NCBI RefSeq assembly: GCF_000003605.2 | Contig: NW_003130355.1 | Span: 419,970 to 483,969 of the forward strand | DNA length: 64,000 nt | Source of the DNA: Saccoglossus kowalevskii | Lineage: Eukaryota > Hemichordata > Enteropneusta > Harrimaniidae | Reading direction: 5' to 3' | Part shown: positions 1 through 11,493 of the stretch, one piece after another | How the letters are laid out: each line of letters begins with the position of its first letter | Position numbering within the stretch: position 1 is the stretch's first letter | The notes under the pieces: generated by a model | Database searches by the model: none | The model's input: the letters and a program-made list of their open reading frames with translations, nothing else | What the model was told of the DNA's origin: nothing | Made by a program: the position numbers and the translations under genes

Positions 1-1598
1 AACATCAATGAAATTTTTGTCATCTGCTAGATGCGTAGCTTTGGATACCGGTACATTTTCTCTGCTTATGTACTGTAAACCACTAATTTTCACTGCAAGA
101 ATTTTTTTGGTGATTTGATGACTTTACCGCATTACTGACGCTTGTTGCAGGACCTAAGAGGAATTCTCACTGCTACAAAATTTTGCAATATTCACTGACT
201 CGCGAAAGATTGACTTTTGCAAAATCATAACTACGTAGTTTACAGTAGGTACAGCAGGGATGTGAGAGACCACTGCAGTTGTATACAACCTACATGTATG
301 CATTATTCAAAATTTAAAACTGAGATTTAAATTCCATTACATCTTTGAAAGCCAATAACAGGCATATTCCTCATGTAGCTGCCCCATAGAGTACAACTTG
401 GTACAATTTGGTTTAATCTGAAAAATTCCATGGTCAAGTCAATTAATATCTACTTAAATAATCGTCCATTTAGCAACACCAGGACATAAAAGACTTGTCC
501 TCTATGCATGACATTGCTTAGACCATGGCTATCTATACAAAGCTGGGGATTACACCATTGTAAAATCTCACAAAAACGCTATTATGATGACTAAACGGCA
601 ATTCAATTTAATTGGAAACCAGTTTGAATGAACCAAAATAGCATGCATAGTGAAATCCAGGATTCCACAGAAGTCAGTAAATAGGGTGTTACCCCACCAC
701 CACCACCACCAATATGGAAGTTCAACAACCCTTCCCATCATTGTCAACTTTGATCTTTGACCTTCAGATCATTCTTCTTAACTTTCATCAGAATCCCCAA
801 AAAACTGTAACAGCATAAATTTTTTTTTTATATTTTGAATTCAGTTTTAATACTGGAGTTTAAATTCAAAATGGCTAAAAAATTATATGCTAAAGACATT
901 TTTGTGTATTTCTGATTTTTAAAGACTTTATCGCCAAAACTAAGAGGATAACAATTCCATGACTCACTTTCAAAGATTAATAACCAAGGTAACAGTAACA
1001 AAATAAAAAACATAAAAAAGACGAACAGCAAGAAACTGCCAATGAAGCAAAAAAAAAAACAATCCGTATTTTTCATTGAGGTTCACAGAAACTTCCGTAA
1101 CTAAATCTCCTAAGCAAATAGTAAAACAAAAAGTACACAACTGTATTCTCTTATATATCCCAGCTTTTAGAAAACATATATTTTCATACTTACATGTACC
1201 GGTACATGCCTAGTCACTAATGGAGAATGCCCTAATTGTAATTATACTATGTTTTGTTTTTTTCCTTCTCGCTACCTAAATTAATTGAAGTGTTAGATAA
1301 AGTAATACAGGTTTAAAACTAAGAAAATCTCAAATATAAGCAGAGGAGGATGGATGGCTGAGGTAACACACAGATTACCGATTAAGTAATGTTTTGGCAC
1401 AACCTAGCACTACATAAAATGTTTGCACATGTTCAATAACACTGTCGATTACCGCAACAAATATATCTCCTATAATGCTAAGTCATCTTGTCAAGTGACG
1501 CCATTAGCATTTCCATTGTATTGAATATAATGTACACAAGTACGCACTGTAAGTACATTTTTGTACAACACTTAATTGTTTAATAGGCTGAAACACGG

Positions 1599-1770
1599 AA
1601 TTTGTAAATCGCTCAATTTTTGACGACCGTTAAATATTCGACACCAGACATGACGTTCGCTATATAATCAAAATATAAACACAGAAAGACAAAATTTGTA
1701 AATCATTTAATTTTTGACGACCGTTAAATTTTCAACATCAGACACATTCGTTATATAATCCAAATAATTC
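1599..1770. repeat. Two-copy tandem duplication, about 94 bp unit
   Basis: The segment beginning AATTTGTAAATC at 1599 recurs at 1693. Both copies continue through the shared motif TTTTTGACGACCGTTAAAT and a related ATATAATC tail. The copies differ at several positions, so the duplication is not recent. Confidence 0.7.
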
Positions 1771-2427
1771 TACAGCATTTGCGAGGACATGAAATCTTTT
1801 ACAATTTTTCCCTGACACACAATGGCTTCTTTTTCTAAAAATTAATGCTGTTTACAGTATACACGCGTAATCAAATCATTTATTTCTTGCATTTAAAATT
1901 ATAATACAGAAGCTGAGAGTTGTTTTCATAAAAAGTTATCTAGAATAATTATTTACATATGACAGTCAACATAAGTGACTTTAAATTATACATGCGTACA
2001 CAGACTTTATTGGAAGTAATTGTGAATAGAATGTAGATTTCACCAAGGCATGTGAAAAGTACAACACAGGTCAAAAAGTTCACTGCTTGGAGAAATATGA
2101 TGAATCTTTGGTGAATGTGTTCTTTTGTAATTTTATTCTGGATTAACAAGAAACCTTTTCATAAGCTTCAACGAGTACAGTATAGGTAACTGGGCTTTAA
2201 TACCAAATAATTCAAGGCTATGATAGATTACGATGTTTGAGGCTGTTTTTTGTCTTCAAAAAATTACACTTTCAATTTCATCATGGGATTTAAAAAAGTG
2301 GGATACAGAAATTGTACACCATTGCTGTGCATTCTATTTCAACTCTGTGAAATATAAATATATAAATATTACAGTTCGTGACACTGGATATATCCAGAAA
2401 AAATAGCATCAGACAGGCTTACATATG

Positions 2428-2460
2428 TACATACATACATACATACATACATACATACAT
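2428..2460. repeat. (ATAC)n microsatellite
   Basis: About eight uninterrupted copies of the tetranucleotide ACAT/ATAC, within vinculin intron 1. Confidence 0.95.
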
Positions 2461-5400
2461 TTCCAATGGCTACCATTTATTTACGATTATCATCATTCCT
2501 GCTATACCGGAAAGTAATGACCTATGTGTAGAGTGTAAATGTTAAAACCCATCCTGCATCACCATGGATAACCTTTGACCTAAAGCACCATCTCATAAAT
2601 CGGAGATATCTAGCGAGATAACCCATGAAATGAAATCTTATAATAAATAAAGAGAAAATATAAAACCATTATAATTGTGAATGATTCTATCAAAATTTAA
2701 TCATAATTACAATGATTGAAATTATTTCACAAAAGGTAAAACCATGAATCAGTGAGAATTTATTTTTAAATTGTTAAATGTTCATTAGTTTTTATTTAAG
2801 CACTGGCATGCCGCAATGTATATTAAAGTAAGAAGAGCGGTAACTTTAGTACGAGAAGAATTAATGTTGAGAGTACGCAGCAGGAAATTCCAATCGGGAG
2901 GATATTACTGATGACATAAATGTAGTAAGCTCCACATTGTAAATGTTAATCATTAAGTGTTAATATTCATAGTAGACTGGGCCACTTGTCACTGACGGTA
3001 ATTGATCACGAAATTTACATATGAGTAGAAGAAAGCAAACATCACAGCTACCAAGTGATTCAGAGTTAGTCAAGGATGCAATTCTCTTACACGTCAGCGC
3101 AATAAATTTAAGCTTCAGGAAGTGTTAAGTTTATTTAACAACTATGTCAAAAAATATTGAATGCCAACAGGCTGTACAGAATTAAAATGCTTGAAAATGT
3201 TTTATTGTTAAGTTGTGTCCTATTTCTCAATTGTCAAATATTCTAATAATTCAAATCAACGAGGAAAAATAATTGAGAAATAAATCCTTCAATAAAAATG
3301 TAATTTGGAGAAGTCCTAGGGGAACACTTGGCAGCTTTAAAAGTGAGGTGTAGCTAAGGGGTACTTATTGAATTACACTGTTTAATATTGCTTGGCAACT
3401 TTACTATTAACTTAGGGGTCAAAACAAGGTCAAGTTCACGGTAACAAGATTGCTCTGTGGAATGATTTATTATAAGTTGTATTATCTGATATATTTTGTT
3501 AGTAGTCTTTGAAGTGGGATACACCAAATTATGGTATTAGCAAGATATGAAAGGTTCAACAAATTTGCAAATTATTGAGCATTTTCATTGATTTGGTTGC
3601 AAATGAGACTCAAGTATCCTATGACGACATCAAATTTTATCAATGACACATACAATTTTTTTAACTGATATTTAAATGTTGGATTTGACGAATTCCCTAC
3701 AGACACACACCTGACACTCAAGTGTTTCTATACATCTGTTTAGACCCCTACCTTTTAAAATTTAAAACTCATAATATCGTCAATACATCCAAGCAAACTT
3801 ATATATAAACATTATACATTATCGAGGTATGTTGTGTTAAGCATGTGCCAATGCATGATGAGATATTAGATTATCAAAACAAAAAATAAATCAGTCAGGT
3901 TCCAAGACACATGAACTGTGTAACTAATCAATTTGTTTCATGGCTCTTTTTCCTACATTTGTACATACATCTTTCAAATAATTTAGCAAATAATCGAACC
4001 ACTTTAAAGCGCTGAAGCAGGTTACTTTTCAAAACTATTACTGGTGATACTGGTACAATACTGGATTTTATTAGTCACAATTTTCTTGAATTTCACATGT
4101 CACGAAAAATGCTGCAGAATATTTCTCACACACAAAAGATTAAGGCATATTGTGAACAATAAAATATAATAAATTTGAAAAAGAAAATGTGCAAGGTTTA
4201 AATTCTGAATACGGCTAAAAAGTAATTATTCTCAGGATTATTTATTTAATATCACCATAGAGACTAATTTTTAAAGCAGGATCAAAACTGAATATACAAT
4301 GAGAATGTGAGAAATAAGTCAATACAGCTTCAGGTTAAAATATTGAATTACATCAAATTGAGTTTGGTGCAGTAATAAGTAGTGTTTGTATTTATATGAA
4401 ATTATGCAACTTTCACTAAGTAATTGAAAGACTTCCTTTCTCAGGGGAAACACAATGCCTGGAATTACCTTTGAATTATACCATCAAAAATTTGTCATAT
4501 AAGTGTGATGTCATTAATACCTAAAAGACATATAACTGACAGATGTAGATTTATATTCTCCATCCCAGCAGGACTTCACAAGCTCAGGTCATAGACCCAT
4601 ATGACCCATTAGTGTTTCATTCATTACTTAACGAGTCAAACCCAGTTGATTTCGTAAAATGAGTAAAAAAAAAAAATTTTAAACCGGGATTTATCTGTTA
4701 GTTCAGGAACCAAATAAATTCAAGTGTCAGTTGTTGTTTTTCAGTTTTTTATCAGAATTTAAGAATTCATACAAAAAATCAAAATAAAAGCACCATTTCA
4801 ATGACAATTTCAATTAAAATTTAATTTAATTAAAATGCATGTGCAATCAAATTGAGAAGAACATTTTTTTATTTTCAGTTTTCTGGGCTTCCCATGTGAA
4901 ATTTTAATATTATGAAAATATTCAAAGATAATGTGTATGCATATAATTCTGAGTCTCAGTCAAGAAGACAAATATCTGTACTCTAGATGCATGGAAATCT
5001 ACAGGGTGTACACCCCAGGTATCTTCCGTACAATTTATGAGTTGTATGTCTGCCAATGTACGAATATCACTAAATCCTAGCCTGGTAATAACACTGGGTT
5101 TATGTCACTCTACAATAGAGGATACTGTCACAGGATATTGGACATACCAGACTAAGAATGCAATTGACAAGTGACCCATTTCAGCACTGTCAGTGAGAAG
5201 CCAAAACTTCCTGGATCAATCATCTGCATTGTTATAGCAACTGTGATGAGTCACAGCAGAGAAGCCTGCAGTGTTACCTAAGGGAGACCCCCTCCCTCCT
5301 CTCAGGGGACCTTCTATTCTGTAAAGAAATTAATGTTTATAATTGTTGAGTACATTACTAAGACATGAGATTTTATTATCCTATTCACACAGGGGATTTG

Positions 5401-6575
5401 AAACAATAGGTTGAAATTTTGAAAAATGTTATCCTTTTTGGATTTCGCTAGCAGAATTTTTCATAAGTCATCCTCGCCAGCAACAAGGTAAAACTATGGA
5501 ATTTCTGGTATTTTGTGTTAGATAAACAACAAGATTTAACTGTGTGGCTAAGCTGATTTTACAAATGACCTAGATTCAAAACTACTGCCGTTCTCGAAGG
5601 AAAGATGGATATTTCAACTTTCGGATTCATCATTACTCATGAATTACAACATCTTTTTTTTTTTGCATTTGAATAAAACTCAGCAATATTAAATGCATTT
5701 GCTTTGTACAAGTTAATTCTCTAGTTTAATTTTAGTCTGAATTGTTATACAAATCCACTGTGATACAGGGTTATTAGTGTCCTTCATGGGGTTTAGTCTG
5801 TGAGTCTCAATGTCTAGATGGTGACAGGGGTGTGTCAAGGCTCTTTGAAATTTCTCAACGTTTATAAAATATATATATTAGTACAGAACGGGTGTTCTTA
5901 ATTTGTAGGGGAAATAGTTACTTGCCTAAATGTGAATCAAATCAAATAAAGACACACAACTTGTATTATCAAGTGTAACCAGTTACTTTAAAGCTTAAAA
6001 AAAAAATTTTAGCTCCATGAAGTCACCCCGGATCTTGATACTTGGGACTAAACAAGCTAGCTATATGCTGGGTTATGGTGGTTATGTAGACTGACCCATG
6101 ACCTCATCATACTAATAAAATGTTTACAATATTTTCGAAATCCACGGTCACTGTAGCATTTACAGTTAGTGTGAAAAACTTCTATTATAGTACACTGTGA
6201 ACTCGTTAGACACGTTTACGAGTGACTTAACCGTTTTGTTTACTGTCAATCCCCAGCAAAGTGAGCTCGGGGTCATATCTCATTCATTCGTTCCTGGGTG
6301 TGGAGAAAATCAACATCACAACGACTCAAACTTTTAACAAAAGCACACCAAATATTAATGATGATCGCACAAGGACTGCTCACTTCGGAAGGTCCGAGTT
6401 GTTTTGGGAATATTTACATTTTTTGACATCTAGGTTTATAAAAATAGAAAGCTCGCATTTGGTATTTTAGGACACTCGTATATACACAGTATGCTCCAGC
6501 CTTTCAATGTCCATATCATTAGTCGTGGCGGTCATCGAACCACAGTTAAAACCCTGACTGACTGCTCTGTCTTAC

Positions 6576-6632
6576 CTGCAAAGCGACAGGCTCCAAAATA
6601 CTCTCGATCGTCTTCGTGTGAAATACAGGCAT
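6576..6632 (-). CDS. VCL: Vinculin, first coding exon
   Basis: Read on the minus strand from the ATG at 6632-6630, the exon encodes MPVFHTKTIESILEPVALQ. It is followed at once by a consensus donor CAG|GTAAGA (GT at 6575-6574). From memory, vertebrate vinculin begins MPVFHTRTIESILEPVAQQ, so 17 of 19 residues match; the differences are Lys for Arg at position 7 and Leu for Gln at 18. Vinculin is the actin-binding adaptor of focal adhesions and adherens junctions; this piece is the first helix of its head domain. The exon ends in phase 0. The rest of the gene must lie to the left, past the window edge. The exon is shorter than usual ORF cut-offs and is overlapped by unrelated open frames on the plus strand. 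Confidence 0.93.
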
Positions 6633-6831
6633 GTTGTCAGACTTGTAGCATAACTGTTACTGAACTTCCTGAGCAAAGATCTACTGACGATCGTACACGT
6701 CTGAGTGAGTTCCTGGGAGACTTCTACAACACAACCCACTCACCAGCTTCAAGTAAAGACTCAACTCGGAAGAAGGACGCCCCCATACAACATGGACGCT
6801 TGATGTTCGGTTTCTCAAAACCACTTTTATA
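6633..6831 (-). promoter_or_regulatory. VCL: Vinculin 5' UTR and TATA-like box
   Basis: On the minus strand a TATAAAAG motif lies at 6831-6824, about 195 bases upstream of the vinculin ATG, where a TATA box would place transcription start near 6800. The intervening sequence contains upstream ATGs, for example near 6790-6795, so the leader may be translationally restrained. The start site is inferred. Confidence 0.4.
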
Positions 6832-7949
6832 CAACTGCTTATTTTAGATCACCTTTTTTCATATAACTAGTACTCAGTGTAATGCAATAGCATGTTCGCT
6901 TAATTATGTTCGTATTGAATCCAAAATATCTTGACAATTGAATAATAATAGTCAAATGGGTACCTCGAAACGGTCTCGCCGGTCCCGAATAGTTGTGATT
7001 CTTTTCGTATGCCAAATATAGCATTGCTCAGGCATAAGTCACTGTTTTGATTCGACCAGCTGATCTGCGCGTGTGGGCAATGAAAGGAAATACACCACGA
7101 GCAAGACAAATGTCCGCGTTTAAATCCGTATTCTCCGCTGGATAAAGTCATACCATAGCCTAATATTACGATGAGCTCGCGTACATGGCCATCATAAAAA
7201 TAATAGTACTGTATCTGTACTAGTGAGTGAGAATACCAGTTTGCTGCCAGAGCGTAAGTGACTTTTAATTGTCAGTATGATCACCCATTTTAAATTTAAA
7301 AAAAACAAGTTGTAATATTGATTTCCAAGGTTGATAAAGCTGTTTTTTCTGTCTACTATCAGAATATGACATTTGCCGTTGTGTTTAACTATCTCCCATG
7401 AATGAACGACAAATACCACTATATTCTTTAAATAATTTGTCTAGGGAATTTTTTTATTTATTTATTTATTTTTTTTTTTTTTTTTTTTTTGTAACAAATA
7501 AAACAACATTATTCGACTAACAATTTCAAGAAGTTGTTTGTTGTTTTGTGTTGTTGTATTCGTACTAGAAAGTTTCTATTTCGTGCTGTAATGATAAGCT
7601 GTTAGTATAACAAACCGATATTGTCAGACATTATACCCCGGGGGCAATTGTCTGAACCGTGTCCTCGTCCCATGAGAACAGTGTTTAAAACAAAATCTCG
7701 TCGATTGCATCAAAAAAGTGTCAGGTCAGTTACTGGTATACGTCACAGTTGGTTCCTTTTTTCCATGCGGGCGGTGGTCAGTTGTCCTGTGGTCAGTTTG
7801 TGTCATTTTGACATTTCAAAGTGCACTGAGCGTTCCAGCAAATTGCCGTGGAGAGAAAGTTTTCTGAACTGTAACAAAGCCGTGAGAGAAGGCGATAGTT
7901 TGCGTGGACACCAACATTCAGTCGTCTGCCTTGAATATGCACTGTGACT
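6832..7949. other. Intergenic: vinculin upstream flank
   Basis: No exon with clear homology was seen. There is a low-complexity T-rich run (TTTA repeats, then a T tract) at about 7449-7490. A CpG-richer stretch follows at about 7620-8010 and could be a promoter or first exon. The open frames on both strands here lack recognisable domains and have no matching partner exon. Confidence 0.4.
7449..7490. repeat. (TTTA)n / poly-T low-complexity tract
   Basis: A run of TTTA units passing into about 22 uninterrupted T residues. Confidence 0.9.
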
Positions 7950-8081
7950 ATGGCCGGGAACTGGACTGAACCACCGCCGGGTGGCTGGTGTTTTTCGAAA
8001 GTCATAAAAAGGTACAACCTTCCGAACATATTTGCACGAAATATGCTGAACACCTCCTTGGCTAATGAATTGTCGGTTTAA
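7950..8081 (+). CDS. Doubtful small ORF or first exon, unknown product
   Basis: An ATG at 7950 in the CpG-richer stretch opens a 43-codon frame beginning MAGNWTEPPPGGWCFSKVIK and ending with TAA at 8079-8081. A possible splice donor, AAAAAG|GTACAA, sits after base 8011 and would make this a 62-base first exon ending in phase 2. I do not recognise the peptide and found no partner exon before LRRC72. It may be the first exon of an unidentified plus-strand gene, a leader, or chance. Confidence 0.2.
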   Translation: MAGNWTEPPPGGWCFSKVIKRYNLPNIFARNMLNTSLANELSV

Positions 8082-8475
8082 TAAATGCCATTAAACAACC
8101 TCAGTGAATTTTAACCGCGTCCTTATTAATAACGCTCATACCGGTACGAGATAAATAAATGATAAGTAAACTAAATGTTCACGACATTAAACTGACATTA
8201 CATTAAAACTAATTTATATTACAAATCATATATATCATTATGTCACATATAATATTACATTATCAACAAGGTCAATACAACTTAAATATTTCACGGAAAA
8301 GAACATTCAAATTGGCATCAACTCTACCATTCAACAAAGCCAGTTTGCGAGAAACCGTATTCAACTGCCCTTTTGGGTTATACAATTTCGTCCATCCACC
8401 ATGCGTCCATCCTCTGGTGACGTCATTCCAGCACTTCTAATTCTAATTCAAGAAACACTTGAAATCATACACTCA

Positions 8476-8516
8476 CACACAGTCCCTCAACTGTGGAGGG
8501 ACTGGAGGGACTGTGA
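8476..8516. repeat. Small inverted repeat, CACAGTCCCTC arms
   Basis: CACAGTCCCTC is followed after a short loop by GAGGGACTGTG. A related hairpin (ATCACAGTTCCTC / TAGGGACTGTGAT) occurs at about 10821-10854, so this may be a tiny dispersed element. Confidence 0.5.
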
Positions 8517-9179
8517 CTCACACATTGTATCAACTAAATCAGCTGAAATGAAGTTGAACCCTTTTAAATATTATATATAACTCCACTTGCTTATTACCTC
8601 AATGTTTGCAACTTCTATATGTTTCAACTGTTATTATCATGAACATTAAAATAACGACTTCTTCCAGAATGTCAGGCTGTTGTTCAAAGTCTGCATCAAA
8701 CTTAAAAACTGAATTCAAACAAACCATATTTGATAGTGAAGACAGCTTCGTGTTGGTCTTCACTATATTGCTTGAGTTCCCAATACATTTCCCAACCAAA
8801 GTAGCTATTTTAAAGTTTTTTGATTAAATCAAGACACTTTGATCTCACTAATCTGCATCAGCGCAGGTTATAACATTATTTTCGACGTAGATTTGACTGT
8901 GACAGTAAGTGATACAAAATGTATATGTTGTATTGTGATACTTTTAATATGTATTGGTGTTGCGATGGTTTTTGATGGTATGTGTCAAGATTGAAAATGC
9001 ATTCACACACCCATGAACATGTTACGACTCCCTCTCCTATTCAGTTGTATAGATTAGTGTTACCGTACCCTGGTGATTGCACTAAAATCTCAGTACAGTT
9101 CCTTACACGTTTTCAGATTGATTCAGGTCGTATATTCCACTCACTATCGCCCTCTTAAAGAGGGCATTGGACTACATTA

Positions 9180-9370
9180 ATATACCAGAAATACTCAGTA
9201 CATAGATGCTTTTGGTTAGTGACCAGACCTGATTATTTTTTGGTTAAAATCCATGTATATTAAAGATCTAATTTGCTTATTAATTAGTCAATGTTTAATC
9301 GTAACACTAGTGTCACCACTCATCAAATTCAATGAAACTTGGTACATAGATACTTAGGGCAGTTCTTTCC
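9180..9370. repeat. Diverged interspersed repeat, AACTTGGTACATAGATG type
   Basis: Contains the motif series 'GTACATAGATGCTT', 'GATTATTTTTTGGTTAAAAT' and 'CCATGTATATTAAAGATCTA', then a second 'CAATGAAACTTGGTACATAG' near 9331. The same order of motifs appears in LRRC72 intron 3 at about 15.5-15.9 kb, which identifies a repeat family present at both loci. Confidence 0.55.
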
Positions 9371-10820
9371 AAGCTTTCTCGAATAAATGATTTTTTTTTT
9401 ACAGAGGTTATTTTTAAACTATTGACAAGCTGATGATCGGGAAATGTCACCACAGATGGCGCTAGACACCTTATAATGTCTTTTTTTGCCACAATGCGTA
9501 CATTTTGTAAATCCTCTGTAGAAGGTCTATAAAGACACATACTAGTATGATATTCGCATTATCGCCCTCTGTAGTATACTATCCGCTATACTACAAACTG
9601 TCGTGCGGTAATTATTAGATGTCGCAAAAAGGCCTGGTTTTTACGACGATACTAATTCACGACTCATATCAGATATTAGCCATCATGATTAGAGGAAATC
9701 TATGGTCGACGACTTATTCAATCCCCGAGAAGATTATCAATTATTCGAGGCTATAAGCTTGATGTTATTCAGCAACACATATTGTATACAGCTTTCTGCT
9801 CCCATTTTCAGTAAAAGTAAACAACTATATATAAAACTACGTGACCAATCTCAAAATCAATCATGAAATCCAAACAAATCAATCATCTTCAATTTCAAAA
9901 TATTATTGACAGACATAGTTAAACTTTGCCTGACTTCGATGAATTTCTTATTTTAAAAATATATATATTTGAACCCCTGTGGTTATACAGGTAGCTCGAG
10001 TTATTGATAGAGAGCTTGACATTGGCATTCTAATACTGTAAAGATTTTATATAATGACAAAAACGGACAAGACTCATGCAGCGCCGAAACAACAAAACGA
10101 ATATATAATTTAATTGCATCTGCGATCTCCAAATACGAGTGTTACTAGTAAGTTACTGCCACAATAATATCCCATGATGCACGAATGCGGCACACGGAAA
10201 AACTGGGGATAAGAATGTTGAAAAATAGGTACGTGTTTCCTCCGTCCCAATATGCGGATATGGGTTTGTGCCAGGATGAGATTTGGTCGATGTGAACCAG
10301 TACGCACATCTGATGGGGGATATCCTTGATTTAAGTACTATCCCGATTTGTAAATATTTAATCGTTGAACTTGTGAATTTGTGCACAATGCACCAATAAT
10401 CTCTGTTTGATTATTAATGATATTCAGATGACAAAATGATTTGATGTTACATTTAGGCATAATTTGGACATTTCATATTTCATGACTTACAGTGTAAATA
10501 GTAACCATGCTTTATAAATCCTGAACCACTCCACCCGGTAAGAATAATTTGGGCAAAGAATATGCTTCTTTATTTGAAATGTACACAATACACAGTTGGT
10601 AAATAAATAAAAAAAACACTAACAGTAATCTATAATATTCGTCAAGATACTATGATAAATAAGTTTATCATTACTAGAGCAAATATATAAAAAGATCCTC
10701 CATCAGAAATATCAACCTCGGTAAGTACAAATCCGTTATAATGTAACTCTATTTACTATGATTACTGTGTAAAATGTAGACAGTGTTTGATTCCCACTAT
10801 ATTGCAAACATTGAGATTAC

Positions 10821-10854
10821 ATCACAGTTCCTCTATCACTCTAGGGACTGTGAT
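10821..10854. repeat. Small inverted repeat related to the one at 8476
   Basis: Arms ATCACAGTTCC and GGGACTGTGAT enclose a loop of about 11 bases. The arm matches the hairpin near 8.48 kb apart from one base. Confidence 0.5.
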
Positions 10855-11493
10855 TACATGTTAATACAATCATAGCAAATAGTGCTCATAATCAAGTTTT
10901 TAGTTTGTTCAGTTAGTTACTACTCATTTTGCCATATTTTGTCTTAACCATAGTACCCATTATAAGTGGGTAACGCCCAAGTTCACTTCTATTTGCCAGT
11001 GCAGTGTTTGAAAGCTTTAGTCGTTCACTGGTCGTTCTTTACCGTGTTCGCATACCAATATCTACAGTATTTTTTTTTTAATTTGTCATTTACGTTAGAA
11101 TAGACAATTCTCACCAACGCCAACGCCTCATTTGCATGTGTAAATACATTTTTGTGTGAGCTGTTATAATTTGAATACCATAACAGTGGCTAGTATGGAT
11201 ACGTGAATGTAGCTGATTTTTGCTAAATCTCGCCTTGTTAATTAAATTGAACACAGTGGGCGCTATTTGTTATGATTGAGCTGTCAACGAGGCAATGTAT
11301 TTGCTAGAACAAATTCGTTCGATATTTTAATTATATTTTCCTATCAGTCACTAATTAGATTCATTTCTTTTTTTAGCATCATATACAATGTCACTGTTTA
11401 TTTTATATTACATAATATCGACAGTAACGAGTATTAATTTACGAAAAATGTGCTACGAATGCTACGGTTAGCGTCGTTTTAATAAAATTCAAA

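Larger units (their letters stand above)
1..6575 (-). other. Vinculin intron 1 (part); no exon seen
   Basis: This stretch lies downstream of the vinculin first-exon donor on the minus strand. I looked for the expected next vinculin sequence (helix 1 continuing with a motif like SHLVIMHEE) and did not find it, so intron 1 probably runs past the left edge. Visible content is AT-rich intronic DNA with a short tandem duplication near 1.6-1.8 kb, a tetranucleotide microsatellite near 2.4 kb and homopolymer runs. No long open frame has coding character. Confidence 0.6.
8082..11493. other. Intergenic stretch upstream of LRRC72
   Basis: AT-rich sequence with no recognised exon. It contains two small hairpins sharing the arm CACAGTYCCTC (near 8478 and 10823) and a copy of a diverged interspersed repeat near 9.2-9.4 kb. 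The LRRC72 promoter should be at the right end, but I could not assign core elements. Confidence 0.4.

Noticed and set aside
6491-6847. 118-codon plus-strand open frame
   Set aside because: It lies antisense over the vinculin first exon and its leader. The minus-strand match is decisive, and the plus-strand peptide has no recognised features.
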